Of a DNA stretch of 64,000 bases, positions 54,601 through 59,504 are shown one piece after another. A program made the position numbers and the translations under genes. The stretch lies in the NCBI GenBank assembly GCA_013397115.1, contig VWZW01007689.1, forward strand, positions 377,189 through 441,188. Direction: 5' to 3'. Source of the stretch: Edolisoma coerulescens. Taxonomy: Eukaryota; Chordata; Aves; Passeriformes; Campephagidae. Position 1 is the stretch's first letter. Every line of letters starts with the position of its first letter. The notes under the pieces are model-generated. The model saw nothing but the letters and a program-made list of their open reading frames with translations. It was not told the DNA's origin and made no database searches.

Positions 54601-57600
54601 TGGAACAAATGAAATGGCTGCTGAGAGACCTCCAGCACCAGTAACTAGTAGAAACAGCATAATTTTTCTCTTAAAACCAGATCTTTTTACTTCTCTATTA
54701 AGGATAAAAGACAACGCACAATTGAATAAGAAACTCTTCTTCCAAACCAAATTTGTGGGCTAGAATTTGACTTGAGTCTCTTGTGCCTGTTTTATTCCAG
54801 AGAAGGCATTAACCAAGACCTGCTACACCTCCCACCCTGCATCACTGAGCAGTTCATCGAGCTGCTCTGTCAGTACAGCCCAGACCAGGTTTTGGAGACA
54901 CTCAAAGTTCTGGAATACTGCAGACTGGAGGAAACTATCCAGGTAGGAAAGGGATGTATGAGGACAGGGGCCAGGGGATGCATTCAAATCAGCTCCTACC
55001 TCTTTAATCTGCTGTAAAGGTACTTTACCTTAGGCTTGGATTAGTTCCTGGATGTTCTTCCAATCTGTTTCTAGCACTCTCTGTCCCTCTGAGCTGCTAA
55101 ACTGCTCTCCTGCAGCACAGTTGGATATGTTTTATAGACTGACTCTGAGTTGGGTCTCAGGGCTAATAAGAAAGGGCCATTGGTGCTCTGAAGTTGCTGA
55201 GAAACTGCAGAGTAGAAGGTGGCTGTGTGGCTGCTAATTAATCATGTTGGGGGTCTATGAAATCATGAGCCTGGGGTTTTTGGAAAGCAATGCTGCCAAA
55301 ATCTGCCTTGTGCTGGGAGAGCAACTGTTCCTTCTCTGTGTGGAAATTGTACCAGTAATTTTTGAATGCTGGTGGTGTCAACAGTGCAAGCTGAGAAATA
55401 AAAGGAGATGCAGGAGAGCTGCTCAGCCTGGGTCAGGTGCCTGTGAGCACAGGCACTCCCAGCCCTGGCCATCTGCTCGGCATTGTCTCGTGGATAAACA
55501 AACACTGGCAGCTTTCTTCAGACAGATATTTACCTTTTCTTTTTCCTTTCAACTCAGATAACCCAAAAACATCAGCTCCATGAGGCTTCTTCGTATTTAC
55601 TGGAGAAGAAGGGAGATATCCATGGTGCCTTTTTGGTTATGCTTGAGGTACAGTGCTCCCAAATCCTAAATGTGGCATTGTTGCCATGCCATGCCATCAG
55701 TATGGTGGCCTGTGCTCAGGTTGGATGTTGTCCTTGCTCCTCAATTTGTTTCCCACTAGAATCCATGGAAGCATTTGCTTTCTGTCACATACTAATAAAT
55801 TGAGGTGTCTGCAGACTCAGAACATCAGTATATTTTTCTGACAAGTCTTCAAACATTTAGTAGATAATATATGCTGAAATTTGTTTTTCATAGCCAAAAA
55901 TCATCTTTCAGCTCCTGCTTTCCTTTCCATATTTGGAAAGATGTTTATGCCATGTTAGTCGTGCTGGGGAGGAAAATGGGGGTGGGCCTGTGCAACCACA
56001 CCTTTGACAAACATTTCTATCAGGGTTCTTGGGAGTAAACTCCCAAGTTGACTGTTCTGTGTCTCCTCTTTTGTTTCAGCGATTGCAGAGCAAGTTGCTG
56101 ATGCTTACTCAAGATGATGAAAGTAAGTTATCAAGTTAAATTCCATTTTCTATTAAAAACAGACAGATAAACACAAAAATGTGAAATGCTTGTGTCTGAC
56201 ACCTGGTATAATGAGGTTGTTTCAGGTTTCTGGGCATTGTAGTGACACTGTTCATATTTACGTGGCTGTGGTAGTTACTTGGATGACACTCCCTCACTCT
56301 GGTGTTCTGATCTCAGTAGAGACCCCGAACACTGTGAGGGATGGTTTGTGTATGTGTGGTCAGCTGCCCTGCCAGCTTTTCCCGTTGGGACTGGTCCTCT
56401 CACTGGCTTACCAAACACATTTCCCATGTCAGAATCCATTGAAACTCATCACTGAGCTTCAGCTGGCATTATATGGAAACAGTGATGGGAGACAGCTGGG
56501 AGTAGCTTTTTTGAAAGCAAATTTCTCATATAAATAAGAATGTTCTGCCCACAGAAAATGAGTGTATGCACAGATGTGCTGTTCACTAGCCCAAGGACTC
56601 ATTGGCACCTAATTAAATGCAGTGCCCGTAGTTGTTACTTAATTGTATCCTAAACCACAGCGAAGATCTTCCTTATTTGATTGAATGAAATGTTTTATTT
56701 TCACAATTTGTTGTGCTATTCAGGAAAAGTGCCAAAAACCAGGACTTGTCTTTATGATGTAGTTGCTGACTGTAGTGAGCAGACTTTAGATGAACAGCAT
56801 GATTTTATTTTGCAGAAGGATTGATAGTTAACTTATCTAATGGGAGTTAACTTGTCTAATAGTTTTTATATTTGTAATTTGCTTTTTCCCCCCCTGACAC
56901 TTAGGCTCAGCTGAACCCTCCTTGCTAGAAAATATTGAAGATACTTTAATGAAAACAATTGCTCTTTGCCAGAGGAATTCACACAGTTTAGACCAGCAAC
57001 AGAGAGAGGTAAGGTAGTCAAAAATGTGTCACTAAAATCAGCCAAGGCCTCTGTGTCTCCTGAAGCTTTGCCTCCTGTGGGTCTTGCTCTCCCCATCCAC
57101 TGGATGCTGGTATGCCCAGGCAGTCGCCGTGTGCCTCTCCTTGTGTTCTCCCTGTGGTGCTTCAGGTTTGGACCCATAAGAGAGAAATCCTCACTTGTGA
57201 GGACGAAGCACAGAGCAAAGTTCAGGTCAGAGGGAGGAAGGGATGAGACCACAGCCATTTCCCCCTTTCCAGCTCCAGATGGAAGTTGGGCACGAATGTC
57301 AGTCAGACACTGCAGAGGCACTGTGAGCTCTGAGCCAGCTTCCTGGTGGCAGCAAGCTGCTGCTGCTGTCACTGTGGCTGCAGAGCCTCTTCACAGCCCC
57401 TGAACTGAGTGTCAGCCTGGGCTCTGAGGGGGGAGGCAATGCAGCTGCCTTGAGCTCTTGCAGAGGGAGCTGCCTTTGCCCGTTGCCTCACACTGAGGTT
57501 GCGTTTCCATTTTGCCCGTGTCAGTGACACAAAGGCATTTTCAGTCCTAAGATTCTGCATAATTTATGTAATTTCTGACTCAGAGCAGAGAATGTTGCTC

Positions 57601-59504
57601 CCATGTCTGAGGAGGTGGCATGGCTGGAAGGCAAAAACTATGACATTTTTCCACAAGCACTGCCCAGTATGAGAGTGGACCTGCTCCATTTCTTCCCTGC
57701 AATGGTGTCACTGTATAACAGGTAGGGAGAGAATTTAGATGTCTTTTCCCATTTGGGATCCATTTACTGTGCTACCCACTCTGTGAGCTGTCTCTACCCT
57801 GGGAGAGTTTGCCTCTCACATGGAGAAGAAGTTGGGGACTGAATGAAGCAAACACAGATTGTTGTCACAATTGCAGTGAAGTGCTTTGCTCTGAGGTTAC
57901 TTTACCATATTTCAGCTCTCTCAGAATGCAGTCATCAGTTCTGTTCTCAGAATGTGGAAGCGAGTCTTGGCCAATGGCCTCTGATGTTCACAGCTCGTTT
58001 TTAGCACTGCCCTGTTCTTACTGGTTCTTTCCTCCCATTCAATGATTCCAGGCCCTGTGGTTTCCCCTGCTAGAGGCCATGATGTCCCCACAGAAATCCT
58101 CTGGTTCGTCGCAGTGTCCATACTCTGAATGTGAGTACTTTGGCATTTGTGACCCCAGATAGTAATCAGAAGTTATGTGCTGTCTCTCCTCTGATGAATG
58201 AATAGAAGAAAAGTAGTTTTGTTACTCCATCCCTAAATATCCTGCTCGCTGACCTGCAGCGAGCTCAGGTTGGGTGTTTGGTAGGCTGCAGCTGTCAGGT
58301 AGATAGGGTTTTTGTCATTCACTTTGTTTTGTCCTGTGTGGGAGAGGAAGCCTACCAAACGTTGTGGTTATAAGTTGGTTGCATTGAGGATGGTCTCTGA
58401 AAGAGCCAGGGTGCAGAGTGTGTACAAAGGCTCTGCAGGTTGCAGTCAGCTCCTGACGCAGCACACTGTCACCGTGCACGCCCAGCCCTTCTGTGCACCT
58501 CTGCCTGCACCTCTCTGCCATAGGTAAGGTCAGTGGGACTTGAATACACCAGCTAAATTCTCTACTCTGCTTCTGAGTCAGCAGCACAGCTCCAACAGCA
58601 GCCTCCCTTTGTGGGAGAGATAAGAGTAGTTAAAAAGGGGCTTAGATGCTTTGGTCTTGGCAGTCCCTGGCACAGGAAGGACGTGGAGCTGCTGGAGAGA
58701 GCCCAGAGGAGGCACCGAGGTGATCAGAGGGATGGAGCAGCTCTGCTGGGAGGAAAGGCTGAGGGAGTTGGGTTAGATGGGATATTGGGAAGAAATTCTT
58801 CCCTGTGAGGGTGGGGAGGCCCTGGCACAGGGTGCCCAGAGCAGCTGTGGCTGCCCCTGGATCCCTGGCAGTGTCCAAGGCCAGGTTGGACAGGGCTTGG
58901 AGCAGCCTGGGACAGTGGAAGGTGTCCCTGCCCATGGCAGCAGGTGGGACTGGATGGGCTTTAAGGTCCCTTCCAACCCAAACTACTCTGGGATTCTCTG
59001 ACTGATGTCTTTTGCTCCATCCCAGACCCGTGCTGAGGATCTAGGAACAAGTTTCATGCGAAGGTCAATGCTGGGAAGTTTTAGAGTTTGTAGGCCATAA
59101 CACAGACAAGGATCCAAACTGGGGTTTGGTAGCAATAGGAAAAGTGAATGGTGGTGCTACCAAATAAGTCAAAATGTGGATGTTTACTGTAGGGGGCGTG
59201 GAAGGGAATGCAGAGGTATTGTGGAATAAAACCTTGTAAACACCCCTTATGCTGCAAAAAGCTGTGTGCTTAGTGCAGTAGGTGCGGGAGAAAAAACATA
59301 AAAACTATTTTCAAACCAGAAAACATGACCTGAAATAAAACTCTCTTTATCTGTAAGACTGATCTCTCTTTACTCCTGGAATCCTAATGAACTGCTGTGG
59401 CTGTTATGTTTGACATTCCAGCTTTGAAGAGTTTGACAATGCAAGTGCTGAACAACATGGCTGCTTTTATTGCTCTTCCCTCAATCCTGCAGAGAATTCT
59501 CCAG
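9563..59504 (+). CDS. VPS8: VPS8, CORVET complex subunit (40 exons, 3' end outside window)
   Basis: Forty exons join in frame to 3525 nt, 1175 codons, with every splice phase matching. The product is vacuolar protein sorting 8. It is the CORVET-specific subunit that tethers early endosomes with Rab5 (Vps21 in yeast). Residues 37-103 are the acidic linker (IDDKEFDIPQ, YDTSSVASSDSGDR). Residues 135-485 are the WD40-type beta-propeller, with a WD pair at 209-210. From residue 486 on it is the alpha-solenoid of clathrin-heavy-chain-like repeats. The human protein is about 1428 residues as I remember; the missing part, including the C-terminal RING finger, lies past 64000. The start ATG has a strong context (GCCATGG). 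Intron 28 is GC-AG; all the others are GT-AG. Introns not listed separately hold nothing I recognise. The encoded N-terminus is shorter and more Pro/Glu/Ala-rich than the mammalian one. Confidence 0.97.
9752..9794. repeat. Start of a 30-bp GC-rich tandem repeat entering the gap
   Basis: GGGTCCCTCA occurs at 9752 and again at 9782, spaced exactly 30 bases, with the second copy running into the N block. One full unit and a partial one are visible. A GC-rich minisatellite would explain why assembly failed here. Confidence 0.4.
9795..10164. other. Assembly gap (370 N) in VPS8 intron 1
   Basis: The gap begins 125 bases after exon 1, inside the CpG island. Exon 1 and exon 2 are both in phase 0 across it, so no coding exon needs to be missing. 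An alternative exon inside the gap cannot be excluded. Confidence 0.95.
10625..10693 (+). CDS. VPS8: VPS8 exon 2
   Basis: This 69-nt, phase 0 exon encodes residues 37-59: IDDKEFDIPQVDTPPTLES then ILNE. The peptide is almost unchanged from mammalian VPS8. The acceptor is GTACAG|ATT and the donor GAG|GTGAGT. Confidence 0.96.
10694..12427 (+). other. VPS8: VPS8 intron 2
   Basis: This 1.7-kb intron holds a short local duplication (11458-11513). I recognise no further exon or transposable element in it. Confidence 0.8.
11458..11513. repeat. 23-bp direct repeat, period 33
   Basis: GTAGCTATGTCCTGTTTCTG plus CTG occurs twice without change, at 11458-11480 and 11491-11513. The 10-base spacer differs from what follows the second copy, so this is a recent local duplication and not a long minisatellite. 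Confidence 0.85.
12428..12558 (+). CDS. VPS8: VPS8 exon 3
   Basis: This exon encodes residues 60-103: the acidic TDDEEESFILEDP, then YDTSSVASSDSGDRTHLK. The acceptor is CTCCAG|ACT and the donor AAAAG|GTACTG, phase 2. The serine-rich acidic stretch is the unstructured linker before the propeller and is a plausible phosphorylation target. Confidence 0.96.
12559..13950 (+). other. VPS8: VPS8 intron 3
   Basis: This 1.4-kb intron contains several open frames on both strands but none with recognisable homology. No repeat family is recognised. Confidence 0.8.
13951..14044 (+). CDS. VPS8: VPS8 exon 4
   Basis: This 94-nt exon encodes residues 103-134: RKKKLPDSLSLHGSVIR then LSLLKGISAQIASAA. The acceptor is CCTTAG|GAA and the donor GCA|GTAAGT, phase 2 to 0. 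The basic KKK start follows the acidic linker, as in mammals. Confidence 0.95.
14591..14623 (+). CDS. VPS8: VPS8 exon 5 (33-nt small exon)
   Basis: This exon encodes DKVDAGLPTAI (residues 135-145), the first strand of the propeller. The acceptor is CCCCAG|GAC and the donor ATT|GTAAGT. Being 33 nt, it can be skipped without shifting the frame. Confidence 0.95.
14624..16001 (+). other. VPS8: VPS8 intron 5
   Basis: AT-rich 1.4-kb intron with no recognisable exon or repeat family. Confidence 0.8.
16002..16056 (+). CDS. VPS8: VPS8 exon 6
   Basis: This 55-nt exon encodes AASNLIAVGTSHGLALIF (residues 146-163) plus one base. GTSHG is the kind of turn found in WD40 blades. The donor is TTTG|GTAAGT. 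The mammalian protein, from memory, has two extra residues (Gly-Lys) at this junction. Confidence 0.94.
16057..21882 (+). other. VPS8: VPS8 intron 6 (largest complete intron, 5.8 kb)
   Basis: It contains one CR1 relic near 16980-17145. The long minus-strand frame at 18760-19350 and several plus-strand frames have no resemblance to known proteins and no splice support. Nothing else is recognised. Confidence 0.8.
16980..17145 (+). mobile_element. CR1 LINE 3'-end fragment
   Basis: The CR1 order is visible: GAGACAGGTTGTGCAGTCTC, then TTGGGGATATTCAAAACTCA, a CCTGAGCTGGCTGGTCT block, and GGACTGGGCCAGAGACCTCC. It is diverged, 5' truncated and in gene orientation. Confidence 0.7.
21883..22007 (+). 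CDS. VPS8: VPS8 exon 7
   Basis: This exon encodes residues 164-205: DQNQALRLCLGSTAVGAQYG, AISALSINNDCSRLLCGFAK and GQ. It covers propeller strands; SINNDCSRLLCGFAKG is a WD40-repeat-like segment. The acceptor is CTCCAG|ATC and the donor CAG|GTAATT, phase 1 to 0. Confidence 0.96.
22008..23495 (+). other. VPS8: VPS8 intron 7
   Basis: 1.5-kb intron, AT-rich in the middle. No exon or repeat family recognised. Confidence 0.8.
23496..23582 (+). CDS. VPS8: VPS8 exon 8 (WD motif)
   Basis: This 87-nt, phase 0 exon encodes ITMWDLASGKLLRSITDAHP followed by PGTAILHIK (residues 206-234). The WD pair at 209-210 closes a propeller blade. The sequence is nearly identical to mammalian VPS8. The acceptor is TTGCAG|ATC and the donor AAG|GTAATA. 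Confidence 0.97.
23583..24601 (+). other. VPS8: VPS8 intron 8
   Basis: 1.0-kb intron with no recognisable exon or element. Confidence 0.8.
24602..24669 (+). CDS. VPS8: VPS8 exon 9
   Basis: This 68-nt exon encodes FTDDPTLAICNDSGGSVFEL then SF and two bases of Lys257. The acceptor is CTCAG|TTT and the donor TTTAA|GTAAGA. CNDSGGSVFEL is a propeller strand pair. Confidence 0.96.
25264..25417 (+). CDS. VPS8: VPS8 exon 10
   Basis: This exon encodes residues 257-308: RVMGVRTCESRCLFSGSKGE, VCCIEPLHAKVDLRDHP, then ITQYSLLAMASLTK. Phase goes 2 to 0. The acceptor is TTTGCAG|GAG and the donor AAG|GTAAGT. It forms a further propeller blade and is followed by the shortest intron of the gene. Confidence 0.96.
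25520..25579 (+). CDS. VPS8: VPS8 exon 11
   Basis: This 60-nt, phase 0 exon encodes ILVIGLKPSLKVWMTFPYGR (residues 309-328), a propeller strand ending in the family's KVWM motif. The acceptor is CCTTGAAG|ATC and the donor CGT|GTGAGT. The upstream intron is only 102 bases. Confidence 0.96.
26398..26505 (+). CDS. VPS8: VPS8 exon 12
   Basis: This 108-nt, phase 0 exon encodes residues 329-364: MDPSSVPLLAWHFVAVQNSV then NPMLAFCRGDVVHFLL. The acceptor is GTGACAG|ATG and the donor CTG|GTGAGC. It is a propeller blade strongly conserved with mammals. Confidence 0.97.
27304..27384 (+). CDS. VPS8: VPS8 exon 13
   Basis: This 81-nt, phase 0 exon encodes residues 365-391: VKRDDTGAIHVTKQRQLHLH then YDLINFT. 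The acceptor is TTTTAG|GTC and the donor ACT|GTAAGT. Confidence 0.96.
27897..28067 (+). CDS. VPS8: VPS8 exon 14
   Basis: This 171-nt, phase 0 exon encodes residues 392-448, with WINSRTAVLLDSVEKLHVID, RQTQEELETVEISEVQLVYN and SSHFKSLATGGNVSEAL. The acceptor is TTTTGCAG|TGG and the donor CTG|GTAGGC. It forms the last propeller blades. Its GC content is clearly higher than that of the flanking introns. Confidence 0.97.
28745..28819 (+). CDS. VPS8: VPS8 exon 15
   Basis: This 75-nt, phase 0 exon encodes ALVGEKACYQSISGCGGQIF then YLGTK (residues 449-473). The acceptor is CTGTAG|GCA and the donor AAG|GTAAGT. It is the final propeller strands before the solenoid. Confidence 0.96.
29291..29326 (+). 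CDS. VPS8: VPS8 exon 16 (36-nt small exon)
   Basis: This exon encodes SVHVMTLRSWRE (residues 474-485), phase 0 on both sides. The acceptor is TTCCTAG|TCT and the donor GAG|GTATGT. It links the propeller to the alpha-solenoid. Skipping it would keep the frame. Confidence 0.95.
29327..31472 (+). other. VPS8: VPS8 intron 16
   Basis: 2.1-kb intron. The open frames around 30088-30550 have no recognisable homology. No repeat family is identified. Confidence 0.75.
31473..31563 (+). CDS. VPS8: VPS8 exon 17
   Basis: This 91-nt exon encodes RVDHLLKQERLTDALALAWS then FYEGKAKAVV (residues 486-515) plus one base. It begins the alpha-solenoid; the leucine/alanine helix pattern fits clathrin-heavy-chain-like repeats. 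The acceptor is TTTTAG|AGA and the donor GTAG|GTAAGT. Confidence 0.96.
32652..32698 (+). CDS. VPS8: VPS8 exon 18
   Basis: This 47-nt exon encodes GLTGDTSKRKAVIADR (residues 516-531). Phase goes 1 to 0. The acceptor is TTCTAG|GCT and the donor AGA|GTGAGT. Confidence 0.95.
33581..33670 (+). CDS. VPS8: VPS8 exon 19
   Basis: This 90-nt, phase 0 exon encodes MVEILLHYTDRTLKKCPDQG then KIQVMEQHFQ (residues 532-561). The acceptor is ATTCAG|ATG and the donor CAG|GTATGG. It is a solenoid helix pair. Confidence 0.96.
33889..33916. repeat. Perfect 12-bp inverted repeat with 4-base loop
   Basis: TTTTCCATATGC, then ACCA, then GCATATGGAAAA form an exact hairpin in VPS8 intron 19. It lies about 150 bases upstream of the exon 20 acceptor. 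Function is unknown. Confidence 0.9.
34066..34112 (+). CDS. VPS8: VPS8 exon 20
   Basis: This 47-nt exon encodes DVVPVIVDYCLLLQR (residues 562-576) plus two bases of Met577. The acceptor is CCCCAG|GAC and the donor CAT|GTAAGT. This is roughly where the conserved VPS8 central region begins. Confidence 0.96.
34596..34818 (+). CDS. VPS8: VPS8 exon 21 (largest exon)
   Basis: This 223-nt exon encodes residues 577-651, including LLFNQIYDKMSENSVAKG, FLECLEPYILSDKLIGITAQ and VHMDITSLDIQQ. Phase goes 2 to 0. The acceptor is TCCTAG|GGA and the donor CAG|GTGAGT. It is the core of the VPS8 central solenoid and very similar to mammals. Confidence 0.97.
34859..34981. repeat. 61-bp exact duplication flanking a single N (likely assembly artefact)
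   Basis: Positions 34859-34919 and 34921-34981 are identical and are separated by one N at 34920. This is what results when two contig ends overlap but are joined by a nominal gap without being merged. The real genome probably has one copy. It lies in intron 21 and affects no exon. Confidence 0.9.
35574..35663 (+). CDS. VPS8: VPS8 exon 22
   Basis: This 90-nt, phase 0 exon encodes VVLLCWENRLYDAMIYVYNS then GMNDFISPME (residues 652-681). WENRLYDAMIYVYN is a typical clathrin-repeat helix. The acceptor is TTGCAG|GTG and the donor GAG|GTAGGA. Confidence 0.97.
36803..36854 (+). CDS. VPS8: VPS8 exon 23
   Basis: This 52-nt exon encodes KLFKVIAPPLNAGKSLT (residues 682-698) plus one base. The acceptor is GTTACAG|AAG and the donor ACAG|GTACAG. 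Confidence 0.95.
37116..37158 (+). CDS. VPS8: VPS8 exon 24
   Basis: This 43-nt exon encodes DEQVVMGNKLLVYI (residues 699-712) plus two bases. Phase goes 1 to 2. The acceptor is TTTGTAG|ATG and the donor ATAAG|GTAAGA. Confidence 0.95.
37935..38007 (+). CDS. VPS8: VPS8 exon 25
   Basis: This 73-nt exon encodes SCCLAGRAYPLGDIPEDLVP then LVKNQ (residues 713-737). Phase goes 2 to 0. The acceptor is TCTGTAG|CTG and the donor CAG|GTGAGA. The peptide is nearly identical to mammals. Confidence 0.96.
39866..39985 (+). CDS. VPS8: VPS8 exon 26
   Basis: This 120-nt, phase 0 exon encodes residues 738-777: VFEFLIRLHSAEGSVDEEVY then PYVRTLLHFDTREFLNVLAL. The acceptor is CTTGCAG|GTG and the donor CTG|GTAAGA. 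It is a solenoid helix set. Confidence 0.97.
40546..40617 (+). CDS. VPS8: VPS8 exon 27
   Basis: This 72-nt, phase 0 exon encodes TFEDFKNDKQAVEYQQRIVD then ILLK (residues 778-801). The acceptor is TTGCAG|ACT and the donor AAA|GTGAGT. As I remember it, the mammalian peptide is the same. Confidence 0.97.
40618..43123 (+). other. VPS8: VPS8 intron 27
   Basis: 2.5-kb intron. It has a small pyrimidine-rich triplication at 40833-40887. The open frames around 41369-41689 and 42862-43143 have no homology I recognise. Confidence 0.75.
40833..40887. repeat. Three copies of a TCTCCTTTCCTG motif
   Basis: TCTCCTTTCCTG appears three times within 55 bases, in a pyrimidine-rich stretch of intron 27. The spacing is uneven (about 20-25 bases), so it is a cluster and not a regular tandem array. 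Confidence 0.6.
43124..43243 (+). CDS. VPS8: VPS8 exon 28 (followed by GC donor)
   Basis: This 120-nt, phase 0 exon encodes residues 802-841: VMVENSDFTPSQVGCLFTFL then ARQLAKPNNTLFVNRTLFDQ. The acceptor is TCTCAG|GTC. The donor is CAG|GCAAGT, a GC splice site with otherwise perfect consensus. The next exon joins in frame to LFDQ-VLEFLCS, as in mammals. Confidence 0.96.
43460..43595 (+). mobile_element. CR1 LINE 3' end (recognisable)
   Basis: It has the standard CR1 tail: GTTCAAGGCCAGGTTGGATG, GGAAGGTGTCCCTGCCCATG, ACTGGATGGGCTTTAAGGTC, then CTTTCCAACC. It lies in the GC-AG intron, in gene orientation, 5' truncated. It shares subfamily wording with the copy at 58665-59001. Confidence 0.9.
44318..44374 (+). 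CDS. VPS8: VPS8 exon 29
   Basis: This 57-nt, phase 0 exon encodes VLEFLCSPDDDSRHSERQQ (residues 842-860). The acceptor is GGCACAG|GTG and the donor CAG|GTAAGA. It matches the mammalian sequence as I remember it. Confidence 0.97.
44743..44825 (+). CDS. VPS8: VPS8 exon 30
   Basis: This 83-nt exon encodes VLLELLQAGGIVQFEESRLI then QMAEKAE (residues 861-887) plus two bases. The acceptor is CCTGCAG|GTC and the donor GAGTT|GTGAGT. Confidence 0.96.
46142..46226 (+). CDS. VPS8: VPS8 exon 31
   Basis: This 85-nt exon encodes FYQICEFMYERQLRYDKIIG then CYLRDPLRK (residues 888-916). Phase goes 2 to 0. The acceptor is TTTTCAG|CTA and the donor AAG|GTGAGT. This clathrin-repeat helix is characteristic of VPS8, VPS41 and VPS18-type solenoids. 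Confidence 0.97.
47233..47331 (+). CDS. VPS8: VPS8 exon 32
   Basis: This 99-nt, phase 0 exon encodes EEVFNYIHNILSMPGYSAEE then KQLVWQKALDCIE (residues 917-949). The acceptor is CTTACAG|GAA and the donor GAG|GTAGGT. Confidence 0.97.
47332..50285 (+). other. VPS8: VPS8 intron 32
   Basis: 3.0-kb intron. Several open frames on both strands show no recognisable protein. No transposable element is identified. Confidence 0.75.
50286..50375 (+). CDS. VPS8: VPS8 exon 33
   Basis: This 90-nt, phase 0 exon encodes ELLVLSPGKAAELAAIHFSE then QIESIISNLQ (residues 950-979). The acceptor is TCTCCCCAAAG|GAG and the donor CAG|GTGAAG. It is less conserved than its neighbours but aligns along its whole length with the mammalian exon as I remember it. 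Confidence 0.94.
50812..50858 (+). CDS. VPS8: VPS8 exon 34
   Basis: This 47-nt exon encodes DQFLLFQFLRSLLDP (residues 980-994) plus two bases of Arg995. The acceptor is TTGTACAG|GAC and the donor CCGAG|GTATGT. Confidence 0.96.
50859..54800 (+). other. VPS8: VPS8 intron 34 (3.9 kb)
   Basis: It contains a CCAA-rich simple repeat (51709-51742). It also has a strongly AT-rich stretch of about 51940-52860 with several homeodomain-like TAATTA and ATTAAT cores. No exon is recognised; the frames at 53464-53778 and 53631-54041 lack any support. Confidence 0.75.
51709..51742. repeat. CCAA-rich simple repeat
   Basis: An imperfect run of AACC, CCAA and CAAA units is preceded by an A tract. It is a low-complexity microsatellite in intron 34. 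Confidence 0.7.
54801..54942 (+). CDS. VPS8: VPS8 exon 35
   Basis: This 142-nt exon encodes residues 995-1042: EGINQDLLHLPPCITEQF, IELLCQYSPDQVLETLKVLE, then YCRLEETIQ. Phase goes 2 to 0. The acceptor is TTCCAG|AGA and the donor CAG|GTAGGA. Confidence 0.97.
55558..55647 (+). CDS. VPS8: VPS8 exon 36
   Basis: This 90-nt, phase 0 exon encodes ITQKHQLHEASSYLLEKKGD then IHGAFLVMLE (residues 1043-1072). It is a clathrin-repeat helix pair (YLLEKKGDIHGAF). The acceptor is ACTCAG|ATA and the donor GAG|GTACAG. Confidence 0.97.
56080..56122 (+). CDS. VPS8: VPS8 exon 37
   Basis: This 43-nt exon encodes RLQSKLLMLTQDDE (residues 1073-1086) plus one base. The acceptor is TTTCAG|CGA and the donor GAAA|GTAAGT. 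RLQSKL is conserved; the rest differs from mammals, where this loop is variable and slightly longer. Confidence 0.93.
56826..56860 (+). repeat. Duplicated 16-bp motif upstream of the exon 38 acceptor
   Basis: AGTTAACTTATCTAAT at 56826 and AGTTAACTTGTCTAAT at 56845 repeat with a 19-base period. Each copy contains branch-point-like sequences and lies about 45-80 bases upstream of the acceptor at 56903-56904. Confidence 0.7.
56905..57008 (+). CDS. VPS8: VPS8 exon 38
   Basis: This 104-nt exon encodes residues 1087-1121: SSAEPSLLENIEDTLMKTIA then LCQRNSHSLDQQQRE. Phase goes 1 to 0. The acceptor is ACTTAG|GCT and the donor GAG|GTAAGG. LCQRNSH and QQQRE match mammals. Confidence 0.96.
58052..58130 (+). 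CDS. VPS8: VPS8 exon 39
   Basis: This 79-nt exon encodes ALWFPLLEAMMSPQKSSGSS then QCPYSE (residues 1122-1147) plus one base. The acceptor is TTCCAG|GCC and the donor GAAT|GTGAGT. The serine-rich second half diverges from mammals. Confidence 0.95.
58665..59001 (+). mobile_element. CR1 LINE 3' end (about 340 bp, well preserved)
   Basis: It carries the end of the reverse transcriptase frame and the 3' tail: GGAGAGAGCCCAGAGGAGGC, GAAATTCTTCCCTGTGAGGG, GCCCTGGCACAGGGTGCCCA, ACTGGATGGGCTTTAAGGTC, then CCTTCCAACCCAAAC and a terminal GGGATTCTCTGA. It is the clearest repeat in the window, lies in VPS8 intron 39 and is in gene orientation. It is 5' truncated and cannot move by itself. Confidence 0.95.
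59422..59504 (+). CDS. VPS8: VPS8 exon 40 (last in window)
   Basis: This 83-nt exon encodes SLKSLTMQVLNNMAAFIALP then SILQRILQ (residues 1148-1175). Phase goes 1 to 0. The acceptor is ATTCCAG|CTT and the donor CAG|GTGAGT. In mammals the next exon begins with a DPVYGKGKLGE-like peptide, which I do not find before 64000. Confidence 0.96.
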
